A stretch of DNA of 64,000 nt from Tetrapyrgos nigripes (GCA_013368315.1 JAACJM010000130.1:62001-126000), one strand, 5' to 3'. Shown: positions 1 through 12,046, numbered from the stretch's first letter. Numbers and translations: made by a program. Notes: generated from the sequence alone by a model not told the origin.

Positions 1-3000
1 GTTAGGAGAAACACCTACCAGAGGCTTCGAGCTGCTTAGCTCCGGAAATTGAAACTGTTTCACCGAGAGTTCGTCCTCTGGTCTGGTTTTGGGTCTGTCT
101 CTTCGCCTTCTGTGTTCTTGATCGACATGCATGATGCGTTTGTGCAACTCATGCGAGATGGCTGATATGAGTTCCTTTCTGCTCTGGTTAGGCTGATTGC
201 GTAGGTGTCGTGCAAAGATCTACGACAGGACTGAGCTCAGACTAGTTGAAGAGTCAAAAAATCTCACCTGAGCAAGGGAAGACTCGTGGTATCCGTCATC
301 TAACACCTCCTCGACTTCACCTGCTGAATATGCAGAGAGACATATTGCCTCTGCGTCTAACTCATTCTTTTCCTCGTGACACCATCCCGAGCAATACTCT
401 TCCACGGGGCTCTCAGCAAAGTATGCTGATTCCTCCTCAGGCTCCTCCTGCTTCTGAACCCTTTCAGCTATTGGGAGAGGCTTGTCTAACCACGGTCTAG
501 CATTAGACCCATCACTGTTTTCTTCCGAATCCATGAATTTGGGCTTGAAGCGATGTGGATACATAGCGTTTCTGCGTAGAGCTGACGGTGAAAGATGAGG
601 TCAAGAATGAGTTACAGCTTGAAGTATACATGCAAGATACGAAAAACGTACCTTTATCGAGGTCCCAGCTCTCGTCTCTCTTCCCCTGATTTTCTGAGAT
701 CCAAGGAACGTAGACCTGGTTGCAATGGGAGTGCCTCATGTTGAATAAGTTGCCTGAGCGAGAAGAATCTATGACAGACTGCAACAAAAAAGTTAGTGAA
801 GGTGTATAGGATATGTAGGTGTAAGAGAGACTTAACGACGAATTGAGCCTTGGCTGGAAGACGGTTGATAAGAAACTCCTGCAATATGTCACTGTCAATG
901 CAGTAATCCAGTTTTTGGTCTTCGTGGTCCAGGACAGCATCGGTTGGTACGATGTCTACAAGTGACTGGAAGTGCATAAAGACCCGAGAAATTATGACAG
1001 GTCAACCTACATTTGATATTTCTCATAAAAAGATTTTCTGTAGAAGAGGCACCTTCAGGGGAAGCCGGCGGTGATGGAGAGTCACGGTAGGGACTCATGC
1101 TCTCATCCAAATTGAAGATGGGTTCTCCCCGTCTAATGGAAGCGGTATTGGCATTACCTTGTATGACACGACCCGTGTAGAAGAAGAAGAAGCGGTCGCC
1201 TGTCTTTGCAGCGCCAGTGAGATTTCTTATCTCTCTCAGCTACAAGGCAAGTATAATCATATTGACTAGTCAGTCCTTGGCTCGGTCATGAGCTCATTCT
1301 GGACACACACCAGATTAGCCTTGTTAGGATAGTATTTTTCTTGGGTGTCATAATCGTCCATGAGACAGACAATGTTATCTGGATGATAATCATACAACTC
1401 TATGATCACACAAGGGGGTGAGTAATAAGGACAAGGAGTAGGACAGGAGCGTACCAATAAGGACCTTCCTCAGCGTTTGCACGTCACTGGGTTCACGAGC
1501 GGCAGAATAATCGGCGTCCAGATGGCCATATCTGATCCCAATGAGCAATGCACGCTTTGTTCCCGGGATTAAATTGGCATGTGGATAGGCACGAATGATC
1601 TTGGTGGGTGTTATGAGAGCGAAAAGGCAATCTCGCCCAACAGTCTTGATTGACCCAAAAACCTGAGCTATCATTCCAGTATCGTGGTCAATAAGAGACC
1701 ACTGGGAGTCATTGCCAGCGATATCCCCGCGTTCGTCGCCTTGGTATGGGCCAGAACAATAACCAAGGTCATGACACCGCCGTGCAATGACATCTGCCTG
1801 CCCATATGGGACAAATACCCCTCGCTTTACTTTCAGGTCACGAATGTCTAGAACGAGTGCAACGGAAGCGAGATAGGCCTTGAAGCGAAGTACCACCAGC
1901 AACCTGTTTCCCTCTGATAAGTTTCCATAGACAAAACTGGATGTATGAATCCGATCAGCATCTGTATAACCTGTCATTATAGGCAGATTTGACCAAGACC
2001 AATACCCATCTCTTCCAGAGCCTGAAAACACGTCTTCCATAATAATGTCACGGCTTTCGACCCTCACTAGAAGCCCGAAAGCCGTAGACTTCACCGGGGG
2101 AGTCTTAGCCAGCGTGACTAAAACGCCTGATCTAATGATATCGATTTCGAGGCGGAAACATGCCAGATTTTTGTGATCGGACCAGACCTTTCTGACTGCA
2201 ACCAACAGCAACCGGCCGTCACTGAGGGTCACGAGCGTTCCATCTCGGAATAAGTTGGTAGTATTTGCTGCAAGCCGGCCTTCCCAATACCAGAAACTGC
2301 CAATCTGGTGATCAGGATTGGTGCGGGAGTCGACTCTAATGCCAGTATCGACGTCAAGAAACATATTGCCCCCGTAAGACCCCAAAGTGACTGCAAACGA
2401 TTCTCGTGTTGCTTTGCTCTGAAATACCCTGGTGCAGACACGGGTGGTTGCTCCTTCATTACCGTTGTCTACACGCGGTACAGACAACCGTAACGAGATA
2501 TTTGGTGGTATGCCATCGTAAGCATGTTCTCCAACGGGCACGAAAGACTGGGCTTCTGCTGAAAGTACTGACTCCGAAGAGGATATATCAGAGTTATAGG
2601 ATGGCCACACGCGGAAGTCTCGAGCTGAGGTTTGGATCTCCTTCACATACACCTCCTCCATCTTTTCTACTGGTAGAAATAGGGTATTCGTTCGAATGAG
2701 CCAATCTGGCCGCCATCTCGTATACTCTTGGTCGCTCAACTTCAGAAGGTAGATCCCTAAAAAGTCGTCAAATCCCAGCTGGCAATCCAGATAAGCGAGA
2801 TACACTTTGAGAGAGCCGCGATGAATCCACGTTTCGAGGACGGGTTCCAGTGGGAGGTGGATACGCAGGCCGTGGTTGGTCATAGAGTATGGAAAGCTTT
2901 TGGCACTGGCAAGGGAAGATCTAACGTCACCAGAGCGTCCAAAGTCAGATGGTGAAGTGGCCAAGAGTCCCCTGTTCTCATCGCCACGAGCAGAAGACCA

Positions 3001-3744
3001 GGCAAAGATACTCTGGTCATCAGAGTATTTAATGATCTCCTCTTGTAGACGCATGAAAGCCCTTGCACCGCCCTCCCCGTATAAAGGCGGTATGTTGACC
3101 CCAAAAATCCCCATAAGAGAATAAGCACGGTCCTCCTCTCTGGTAGTCTCGCGCTCTGCGGCCCAAGACATCTTTGCCGCTATGCTAGCCTTCCCAAGAT
3201 CACCATCCCTGAGAACATCCAAAGATATACGCGTAATGCCCTGGATGACGTCCCTCAAAGTGTACTTCGTCCCCACGTCTTTCCAACTGACATCGAAGAA
3301 AACCAAGTCCGACGGCGCCAGCAGCTCCTGGAGAGTCCATCCACGGGTAAACCACCGACATCTACGGAACGACGCATCTCCACGAAGAGGATGACCATCC
3401 CTCGACAAGTCGTAATCCGATAAGTATGCATAGCATACAAAGGACTCTTGGTAGTATCGGAACATGGAGTTGATAGCTTCAGAAAGCTCGGCGCTGCTCT
3501 CCTTGTTGATACAGCAGGTATCTATCCAGACCCATTCCAGACCGTCATGACGGGTACGCTCGCATGTCCTCTCAAGCTTCTTCCATCCTCTTTTTTTCTT
3601 TGCGTCTTCTCGAAGGACAAGGCTGTAAAGATCCTGGAATGTGATTTCCTCCTCTTCCCAAGTATGTGAGAGTATAGCGTATTTCGGGATCCGCGACCCG
3701 TAAAACTCCGCAAGCTCAAGCGTATGTGTGTTAAGCAAACGCAT
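1..3744 (-). CDS. HET-domain protein fused to a catalytically dead metacaspase-like domain (3' end at or beyond window edge)
   Basis: The protein starts at 3744 (MRLLNTHTLELAEF). The HET domain shows YAILSHTW (residues 22-29), WVWIDTCCINK (71-81) and RGWTLQELLAP (134-144). A TTREEDRAYSLMGIFGVN segment (DUF8212-like) follows at about 200-217, then a divergent middle. From about residue 728 the sequence becomes caspase-like: KRALLIGIRYGHLD. After a GT-AG intron (1400-1454) comes DNIVCLMDDYD. A second intron (1240-1310) leads to TGDRFFFFYTGRV; later exons (955 to about 835, 778 to about 655, 564-220, 205-1) give IVPTDAVLD, VIDSSRSGN and finally QFPELSSSKPL. That order matches type I metacaspases. 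The usual SGHG histidine is Arg in YTGRV (about 1170), and the usual DSCHSG cysteine is Ser in DSSRSG (about 755). HET domains mediate fungal incompatibility and cell death; metacaspases are Arg/Lys-specific cysteine proteases. A regulatory, non-proteolytic role is inferred. Exon borders in the 3' half are approximate. Confidence 0.8.
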
Positions 3745-4099
3745 TGTGACCGGACTTTACAACGATGCGTTATGAATGACGCCCAAATATCTAAAAGTAG
3801 CCCAAAAAGGAAGCGTCCTTTAAGACCTAAGCGGGCAGAACCAAAACCAACTACGCACCTTCGTAAGGGATCCAGAGGTCTATTATTTGACTAGGAGATT
3901 CTCGCAAGCAAGGATTCCAAATGCTGTTCTTGGGCAAGTTTGGGCGCCAAAAACATACTGGCATCATCAAGCAGCGAGTTGCCTTTTTTGGTACCTCTAC
4001 CTCCCATCCTGAAAATCCATGCGGTCTTCTCTTGCTACAGCTCGGCCTTCTCGAGGATTATTGAGATTCTCGTTTGCGGTATGTACAAAATACAAATAT
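3745..4099. other. Intergenic: upstream of the HET gene, downstream of the F-box gene
   Basis: No ORF with family similarity is visible. The stretch should contain the promoter of the HET-pseudometacaspase gene (reading left) and the terminator of the F-box gene (also reading left). No distinctive motif was recognised. Confidence 0.4.
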
Positions 4100-5748
4100 T
4101 CAGTAATAACTTCGCCATTTAACGTTTAGGCCACGTTTGGTCAATAGAGAGCTAATGTACCCTTCTGAGCGTATACACGGTGAGGTGAGGCTCACTCTGC
4201 GAATCTGATTTGGCAATATAGCCTTCAGATTGTTAGCCATTGGGACCAAATCCTCCTCTCGCCAATCACAATGGTAGGATACATAAACCTCCTCCAGCTT
4301 CCAAACAACATCTCGACGAACGATGGTCACTGATAATAATTCAGAGCGATGCGATGCTTTGCGAAAGGGAAAGTTGGCGAAAAGCTTTGAGACTCCTGGG
4401 ATGGCGGTGAGCCAGCAACTGGACAGCTTCCCTGGCTCCTCGTGTTCTAGTATGACTTCAATCTTTTCAAGTAAAGGGTGTCGGCGAATGAATTCTTGTA
4501 TCTCGATGGATTGGAAGAGAAGCCATCCAGATACAACCTTGAGACCGGGATAGGTCAAACGCGTCCAACCAAACCATTCCAAAGACTCCCGGTTGTGAAG
4601 ATTACGCTCGAGTTTTTGGACACGTAATCCTTGCTTTAGCAAAGGTTCCAGATATCTCGGTGTATGACTATGGTGATCACAGGCGTTGAGTGAGAGGAGC
4701 AATAGTCTGGACAGTGGAACGGTGAGAAGGCTTCCAGGGTTGCGAAATGGTTGAAAACCATATATCTTGGTATATACGAGAAGCAATTCGGAAGAGGGAT
4801 GATTGTTTACTGCCTCCAGTAACTTCATGGTATCTTGGCTCTGATTCCGAGAGCAGATATCTGGTAGGAATACCCTCTTCAACTGGGTACACATGTGAAT
4901 AATGTCCAGCACCAAAACAAGGAAAGAGCGAAGGAGATCTGAAGATGGGCGTGGTTGCGCATGGGAAGTGCTCGTAAAGCTTACGCGTCTATGTAGTAGC
5001 AGTCGTCAATATCAGACTTCGATCAGAATACTGAGGGGAAGGAAACCTACTTGATGGTACTGGCAGCGTCTGCACGACAATGAAATTTCTGGCTGAGCTC
5101 TGTGATCATAGTCGGAGTGACCGTGACGTCTTCAAGAAACGAGAATTGAATCCTCCGAAAAAGAAACTCGTTGCATACGTTCCGAAGACGATGACAGGCC
5201 ATGGAAAGATGATAAATTGAAGGCTGCCTCTTCGCAAGTTCAGAACGTTTGCTTTTCAGGCGTTCGGACGGCACTCGGATTGTCACTACTCCATGCTGGA
5301 CTGTCTGCTCTGCTATCAACAGGAGGAGCTCGTCTGGAAGACCCAGTAAGAATGACTTCTACAGTGCAGGTTAAGGCGACGGCTCTAAGTGATATATCAT
5401 GACAAGACTCACGGTAGCCTTGGAGACTTTCTTCGTCCAGGCAGTAGTTGACTTGCGAGACGCCTGTGAAGCTGTGCAGATCGGACTAGGAGAAGACTTT
5501 GGAGACGAATTGAATTTCGACGTGCTTTGAAGCTAGAAAACCCGATCATTAGAACAGGTACTGAAAGATAAAACACTGCAATTCACCGTAGAAGTTCCTG
5601 CTACTGCATGATTCCTAGCAACCGCTCTCTGGTCTCGTGTCTCCTTCAGGGTATCGTTTGTTTTCACTGACGAACTTGTTCGAGTTCTTTGACCTTCGAT
5701 CAGCGGAATCCGCTTAGAAGGTCGAGAAAGGCTATGATTGTCGCCCAT
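4100..5748 (-). CDS. F-box protein, four exons
   Basis: Exons (minus strand, high to low) are 5748-5587, 5532-5413, 5358-5051 and 4988-4100, joined by GT-AG introns of 54-62 nt. Exon 1 is Ser/Thr/Arg-rich, starting MGDNHSLSRPSKRIPL. Exon 3 carries the F-box core LGLPDELLLLIAEQTVQHG, followed by LSMACHRLRNVCNEFLFRRI, typical of Agaricomycete F-box-like proteins. Exon 4 has weakly leucine-rich repeats but no clear LRR consensus (for example LLLLSLNACDHHSHTPRYL). F-box proteins link substrates to SCF ubiquitin ligases through Skp1; the substrate is unknown. The start at 5748 is the first Met of the exon. The splice model comes from reading frames and splice consensus only. Confidence 0.65.
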
Positions 5749-6404
5749 ACTGTCCTAGGAGCTGGTAGACGTTGCGAGTAAAGAGAAGGATGCAGCTTGA
5801 ATCATCCAAGCGCGGTAGAGAAGCCCTCAGCTATACAATGCAGAAGGCTGTGTTCGACAGCTGTCATCTTCGAGGCCACATCACGCATATTGTCAAGAAA
5901 GACTGAGACTTGGGAGTTGAATGAAAATCGTGAGGAAGTCATGGAACTTTGGAAGTCAAGGTCAAAACAAAGGGCAGTCGAACTTACGCGAGTTAGGTTG
6001 GACGCGACTTGGCTTCAACCATCAGCCTGTAGCAAACCTGGCCAGCCTGTTCTGCGTGAATATTGGTCTCTAAACGGCGAGTATTTGCTCATTCTTACTA
6101 TCAGAGAGCTTATCTACAACAAATCTGACTTCCAACCTGCAGATCAAGAAACCGAAATTTGTGGTCTTTGAAAGTTGTCCTCGTGAGTCAAGCCCTCGAT
6201 GCATATCTCTCTCGCTAGCTTTGGAAATTGATCTCAGGACCAGGCCTGCTCAAGGACTACCTAATAAACGTGACCAAAATCGAATACTGTTGTAGCAAAG
6301 AGTTGTGGTAGTAGTCAATATTCCTCATGGGTATGTTCCAACATGTCCTGAACAGACAATGAACAAACATTGACGGAGAGCTGAATATCCCAAATCTAGC
6401 AGAG
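5749..6404. other. Intergenic between divergent F-box genes; no supported gene
   Basis: This is the shared upstream region of the F-box genes at 4100-5748 (minus) and 6405-7970 (plus). An open frame at 5797-6174 (plus, MNHPSAVEKPSAIQ...) has no recognisable motif. It could hold an upstream exon of the next gene, because that gene's first codons follow an acceptor-like TAGCAG (about 6388-6393), but no donor was settled. Confidence 0.35.
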
Positions 6405-7970
6405 GTGACACCAGCAAGCCGGCTTCCTGTAGAAATCCTGATGGAAATTTTCGAATGGCATTGTACGCAGCACAGTCTGTCCGTCACGGTGTTTCGCAAT
6501 GAAAAGACGGAACGGTATGATGATTACAGGGTATTCACTCCAGCATTGGACATATCCCAGACCTGTGCTCTATGGCGAAACATCGCAATCTCAATGCCCG
6601 CTCTATGGTCAAACATGGTCGTTGACTTGAACTGCGGGAGGGACCTGCTTGTTGACGTTGTTGCCCTCTATCTCTCTCGCTCTTCACCTGCTCTCCTCGA
6701 GCTCTGGATCAGAGCCCAGGATGGGTTGTACTACGCGGACTACATGAAAGAATCTGGTCAATCGATATTTGCGGCTTTGGTGAAGGATAGCCATCGATGG
6801 AAAATTGTAGATTTCGACATGAGCATTCTTGCGTTTCGTGACTTTCACCATTCGATGACGGGCACCGGTTGTGTTAACCTCGAAGAACTTCGGTTTCCTA
6901 GCAATACGGACGTTGATTCTCTAGAAGAGGAGGTCGACCTTTTCTGTCGTATACTGGGAAGGACCCCCATACTGCAGTCGGCGCAGTTCCGTGGACCATG
7001 GGCAGAGCGTTTCATCGAAGAAGACCAGCTCCCTTTCGAGGTATTACTTGATCTCGATATCAAAGGCTGGGCAGTCAATCTGACCCAGCTTCGAGACCTT
7101 CTGGATTGTTGTGAAAATCTCGAAAACCTCTACGTCATCCCAGATTACGACCTCATACCTATAATTCCTCCTCCCCAACTCAACCACATCTCTCATTGCC
7201 CAAATCTTGTGGAATTGCTCGTAGATGTTGGTCACAGATTGGGAAGTGACAGCGCTTGTAGAGGTATAATTGCTGCTGCATACTTCTTCCGAATTCTCCG
7301 AGCCCCTTCGCTTGGGATCCTCTCGATTGAGGGCAAAAACGACAACAATGAAGAACAATCTGTATGTTTTAACAGTCTCAAGGGTTTCCTTCAAGTCTCC
7401 AAGTGTCAGCTCGAAACACTAGACTTGATAGGAGACTTGCTTGACACTGACATGGTACTGGAGCTTTTGGAGCTGCTGCCAGCTCTTGAAGAATTGGAGA
7501 TCTCTGAAGGTCGCGACCGGTTCAGGCTTTTGAAGGCCCTGCAGGTTTCGCAGGCACAAGCGGTCAATCAGGCCCCAACTAGGAAGTGTCTTTTGCCCAA
7601 GCTCGCTACCATCTCTTTCGCGATCACTTTGGAGTATGAAGATTTGGGTACAGGAGGCCAGCCAGTTCCATTTTCACTAGCTAGATCGGACCCAGGGGAC
7701 GAGGAGAAGGTGCCAACTGGTATGGATGGCGGAGGATTCACGGAGGATGCTCCCGACGACCAGATTTATGCCATGCTGTGTTCTCGGAGGAACAGCCCAG
7801 ACGCCAGTGTCCGTAACTTGGACCATTTCAAGTTCTCTGTTCGGCGAGGAATGGCTCCCAGTACCCAGTCTGTGGTTCAATGGCTTGATGGATTTCGTAG
7901 GACCACAGAGCCTCGATTGCGCGCTCTGGCTCGGGAAGGCCTGCAGTTGGAGTTGGATATACAAATGTGA
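6405..7970 (+). CDS. F-box protein with LRR-like C-terminal region
   Basis: The 521-residue open frame has an F-box at its N-terminus (SRLPVEILMEIFEWHC, about residues 5-20). ALDISQTCALWRNIAISMPA follows, the usual Agaricomycete F-box-like continuation (buried Trp, then a 'LWSNMVVDLNC' strand). The rest is a series of Leu-rich segments such as LLELLPALEELEISEGRD, likely a degenerate LRR solenoid for substrate binding. The end is RALAREGLQLELDIQM. The frame is intact without introns. An acceptor-like TAGCAG just upstream, conserved in the paralogue at 8626, suggests a small extra 5' exon, so the true start may lie upstream of 6405. It is a tandem paralogue of the broken gene at 8626-10219. Likely an SCF adaptor; target unknown. 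Confidence 0.75.
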   Translation: MTPASRLPVEILMEIFEWHCTQHSLSVTVFRNEKTERYDDYRVFTPALDISQTCALWRNIAISMPALWSNMVVDLNCGRDLLVDVVALYLSRSSPALLELWIRAQDGLYYADYMKESGQSIFAALVKDSHRWKIVDFDMSILAFRDFHHSMTGTGCVNLEELRFPSNTDVDSLEEEVDLFCRILGRTPILQSAQFRGPWAERFIEEDQLPFEVLLDLDIKGWAVNLTQLRDLLDCCENLENLYVIPDYDLIPIIPPPQLNHISHCPNLVELLVDVGHRLGSDSACRGIIAAAYFFRILRAPSLGILSIEGKNDNNEEQSVCFNSLKGFLQVSKCQLETLDLIGDLLDTDMVLELLELLPALEELEISEGRDRFRLLKALQVSQAQAVNQAPTRKCLLPKLATISFAITLEYEDLGTGGQPVPFSLARSDPGDEEKVPTGMDGGGFTEDAPDDQIYAMLCSRRNSPDASVRNLDHFKFSVRRGMAPSTQSVVQWLDGFRRTTEPRLRALAREGLQLELDIQM

Positions 7971-8625
7971 TTGTTGGAGGTCATAGGCTTTTCACTGGCG
8001 CTGTTCGCAACGTTTTGACGAGAATGGGATGCACGGTACAACTAAATATCATTCGGAATTTGAGGCTCAAATGTACATAGCTTGCAGAACCACATAGTGT
8101 AGTCAATAAGATTTTCTTGATATAAAAAAGAATTGGGATCAGATAGAAACGAAACTGAAACAGAGTTTGAGCGTACTAGTAACGATTCTTTGGTTTTCGT
8201 ACATGGTGGTAGTATTCTCGTACTAGATGCGGAGATGCAGAGAAACTAGTAGAGAATGCCTAGTAGTATTGCTAGAGACGCTATAGGAAAGATACGGAAG
8301 GCAGATCAAGTCCAACTGAAGTCTGAGGTCATGGTTGGGTCATGGTAATCAGGTCCAAGCTTCAGGTCCAGTGACGCGTCGTCTGAGTTCACCGTAAGTA
8401 TACGCGACTTGACTAAGAACCACCATCTGTCTCCGTATCAGCTACCTTCTCTGTTTGATTTTCTTTCAACATCTTCAGATTTATTCCATGTGCTTCTAAA
8501 CCGAACCTACCGGGACCCCCTGATCACTGCAAAAGGCGCGAGGATCGAATCACCTAAAAACTCCCTTTAGGTATTTTGCACATTACGCGTTCATATTATC
8601 CTGAAGCTAAACCTATGTAGCAGAG
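7971..8625. other. Intergenic between tandem F-box paralogues
   Basis: Non-coding stretch with terminator/promoter sequence. No repeat or RNA gene was recognised. Stop codons occur in all frames, with no motif-bearing peptide. Confidence 0.4.
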
Positions 8626-10219
8626 ATGTGTCGACTTCCAGTAGAAATCCTGACCGAAAATTTTAAATGGCGATGCGGAAGGTCTCATCTCACAATTGGA
8701 GGAGAGTTGAACGAAGGAACGGACAGATTCGAGCAAAGTGTGAAAACGCCAACGCTAGATATTGCCCAGACCTGTTCACTTTGGCACAACATCGTCTTGT
8801 CAAGGCCCTCGCTCTGGACACGGATTGAGGTCGACTTGAACTGCGATCGGCAATCTGAGTCTCTCGTTGACTTGGTCACCCTCTATCTCTCTCGTTCGTC
8901 TCCTCGCGAGCTCACCCTCACAATCGAGGCCTGGGAAAACGACGGCAATGCAGACAGTTTGACTGAAACCGGTCTTTCAATGCTTTTGGCGTTGGTGAAA
9001 GAAAAACATCGTTGGAAAGCCGTCGAGTTTTCCTTGAGCATCAGTGTATTTGATGGTCTCAATTTCGCTGGGGAATGCCGTCGCTCCTGTGATTGTCTTG
9101 AGGAACTCACTTTACCGGACGAGATGGATGCAATGGACAACGATCGGACCAGGACGAAGTTTGCAATAGATGCCTTCCATGAAATGCTTTACCATACCCC
9201 GGAACTCCATACACTGAAGATCAAAGGCCAATTTTCCGAACACCTCATCGGTACCGGGGTGTTTGATGTTCGAACTTTCATCCTTGACATCAGAGGCAAC
9301 GAATTGGATTTGGATAACGTCTTTACACTTCTTGCCATGTATCGTTTTCTTGGGAGTCTCGACATCTTACCGGACTTTGACCACGAACCTGAAATTCCCC
9401 TCCCTCCCGCTCTTCCCAACGGTGTTTCAGTCATAGATTCTCCACTCCAGCATCTAAGTATCACAGTCCGTGATGACAGCGACAGCGAATGCCGCGGTCT
9501 CATTGCATCTGCGTACTTATTCCAGTATCTTCGAGCTCGGGAGCTGAAGGATCTCTGGATAAGGGGCACGAACTTGAAGGACCCGGCTGATTCAGAGGAA
9601 CGAGACATCTGTTTCAACAGTCTCACAAAATTTCTTCGAGCTCCGAGTGCCAGCTGCAAAGATTGATTTTTTTTTGGGGGGGGGGGGGCTTGTTTGATAT
9701 AGAGATGATAGTGCAGCTGCTCGACCTGCTACCGACGCTGGAAGAACTGTATATTTCCGAAGCTAATGGAATGTTCAACCTTTTCGAAGCCTTGACCTTG
9801 CCAAATCAGGAGGAGACTCTCCGGACAGGAAGGATCAGGGTCAAGAACTTGAAGAGCCGTCTACCCAAGCTTTCACGACTCTCTTTGGCCGTTGTCCTAG
9901 AGCGCGAAAATTTGGATCATACAAATGAACGATTGAGTTGGAAAACACGGACATGGTGCAGGACTTGGATGAAAGCAGCGTCAACGATGGATCACTTAAT
10001 TATAAGGCTGACGCTCCAGACGCAATCTACACCGTGTTGTGTTCTAGGATTGGCGCCAATGCCCAAAAGCTGGAGAGTTTCACGTTCACCGTACAACGAG
10101 GACCGGTCCCAAGCACAGAGTCCGTCGTCAAATGGCTTGATGGGTTTTGTACCACAGAACCTCGACTGCGAGCTCTGGCTGAAGGTGGTTTGAAGTTGGA
10201 GTTGGATGTAGACGTGTAA
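8626..10219 (+). pseudogene. F-box paralogue broken at a T9-G13 homopolymer and by a second frameshift
   Basis: Part 1 (8626-9666) encodes CRLPVEILTENFKWRCG and LDIAQTCSLWHNIVLS, closely parallel to the gene at 6405. It ends at a stop right before a run of nine T and thirteen G (9667-9688). Homology resumes in another frame as LFDIEMIVQLLDLLPTLEEL, matching DTDMVLELLELLPALEEL of the paralogue. A second frame change near 9940 is needed to reach VVKWLDGFCTTEPRLRALAE, which matches the paralogue's C-terminus. The three blocks lie in three reading frames over collinear homology. The T/G run may be a real lesion or an assembly/sequencing artefact at a homopolymer; the second shift argues for real decay, but both could be technical. 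An acceptor-like TAGCAG precedes the ATG. Confidence 0.75.
9667..9688. repeat. T9-G13 homopolymer pair
   Basis: Nine consecutive T (9667-9675) are followed by thirteen G (9676-9688), exactly where the F-box paralogue loses frame. Such a run is prone to polymerase slippage and to miscalled length. Confidence 0.9.
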
Positions 10220-10470
10220 GACTCTTCGGCCCTCGGGAATGGCATGTAGATGGCATAGACAGTATACAGTGGAAAGCTTAATGTACCTCAATAACAATAC
10301 AATTACTACTACGAGTATGTGTGGATTTCGGTTGGAAAGCCTTACATATGCTCATCAGTTTTGTGATCGTCTTCCAGAGTGAGTGGGAAACTTACTGGCT
10401 CCTTCTCCAATGTCGGCTTCTCCACATTGACATTGTCGACAACGGTCTGAGGGGGCAATCGCAGCTTCTC

Positions 10471-11771
10471 TCAACGATATCTCTGCCTCGTCCCAAAAAC
10501 GAGGCTCATGATGCACAGCACATCTCTCGATACCGCCAATAACAGTTGACGACTCGAGTTCTGGCTAGAACCAGACGGCTCGTTAGACAACGAATCGTCT
10601 GAAAACTGGAGGATAGGTCCGTCCATGTCTATTGCGGCGGCTCTGACAACGTCAAGGATAGGGTCGTGTGATCGAGTATAACGCATGCGATGAACATAAG
10701 AGCACTGGAAGTCTGGGCCAAAAATAAATTCTCCTTCGATCTGGCTGATATCGCCTCCAGCTTTCCAAACTGACATACGAGCTTTGACTGCGTTGGCGAG
10801 TAACATGCCTATCCCGCTAATAGCACCGTGCCGGATGTACTCGGATCGAGGGCCAGCTTCTGTGGTTTGTAGGTAGACTGCATGAGTGCGGTCCGTGTAT
10901 ACTGAGAAGGGGGTGCGGAAGATTCCTGGGATCGCGTTGAGCATGGATAACGGTATGACTAAAAAGTAACACTCACTTCTGTTACGATTTGATCATAGAA
11001 TAAGACCCATTGCTGATAATGACCAGATATACACCGTTTTGAGCTAGAACTTCAGGCGAAACGTTGCGTGATATGGAAAACATGTAGTCCTGGCATAAGG
11101 GATACCTGGCGAGGGTAAGCTATGAGGGAAAAGCGGTGAAATGTGAAGGGGAACAATTACAGAAAATGGCGTATGAAGCATACAATAGTCTTCCTGTTGC
11201 TGAAGAGAGAACCGAAAGGAACAACCAGGTCGGTCTCAGATCTGACACATAGAGAAGCAGCATACTGAACGGTGGAGACTGTTGGGAGAGTGGTTTCGTC
11301 GAGAATGGAATTTAGGTCAGACGCAGAGACAGAAGACCAGGAGCTGAATCTAGAGATGGGTGGACGGGTTGAACGAAAGGAAGAACGTGGGTTTCCATGG
11401 GTAGGGGCGAGGTCAGAGGAATGCACGCGTGTCTGTGTGAGGTGGTTGGGTATATGGTACATAGGAAGTACAAGACGGGAGAGAAAGAGGAGTAGACTGA
11501 GATTTTTATGGATCAAGTCGAGATACTCCTTAGGTATGGCACGGAAATCAATGAACATCCTGAAGGTGATCGCAAATTTTGCGAACTCCGTAGGCGTCTG
11601 TAGGGGGGCTGTCAGGAACCAATTGATAGTACGGGCACATTGACCCAGATTGTGTGGCATTGGATCGATTGACGATGGCTGTGCAACATCTTTACAAATC
11701 TTCTCACAACTGTCGCATGTCTCTGTCGCCATAAAATTGATGTTTTCGGCTGAAAAGCTCACTGAAAGCAT
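10471..11771 (-). CDS. PRX-like (AhpC/TSA antioxidant family) protein, multi-exon; N-terminus unresolved
   Basis: The C-terminal exon (10944-10471) has FRTPFSVYTDRTHAVYLQ, then GDISQIEGEFIFGPDF and YVHRMRYTRSHDPILDVVRA. These are hallmarks of the peroxiredoxin-like 2/AhpC-TSA antioxidant family common in basidiomycetes. Upstream exons give VPFGSLFSNRKTIVCFIRHF. An intron (about 11106-11160) joins this to LYPLCQDYMFSISRNVSPEV and then LVIISNGSYSMIK. Together they form a thioredoxin-fold protein. The redox loop normally reads CPxC; here it is YPLC, so the first Cys of the CxxC is lost while the second remains. Residues before about 11400 (containing CDSCEKICKD and a low-complexity Ser/Arg segment) do not belong to the known fold. 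They may be a separate gene or a mis-joined exon, so the start at 11771 is uncertain. Confidence 0.65.
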
Positions 11772-12046
11772 ACTGTCGTACCCTTATGACGCAGTCAGTC
11801 TGGCCGGCGCTGTAACGCCCGGCGCTCTCGTGCATTTACACGTTTCACACGACTTGAAGATCTCCATCACCATCCTCAAAGAACAGCTTCTGCATATCCT
11901 CGCAAAACTTGTCCCAATACGCCTAGAGTACAGTGTTGGAAGCAGTGCTTAGTGTTGTAGGACATATCTCAAGGTGCGTTCTATCCTTGATTGCTGTTAT
12001 GACTTGAAGAAGCTCAAGTTCCTCTCGTTAGCCGTAGCTGCTATCG

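Noticed and set aside
2876..3124. Open frames opposite the first HET gene
   Set aside because: Shadows of the HET coding strand with no independent motif.
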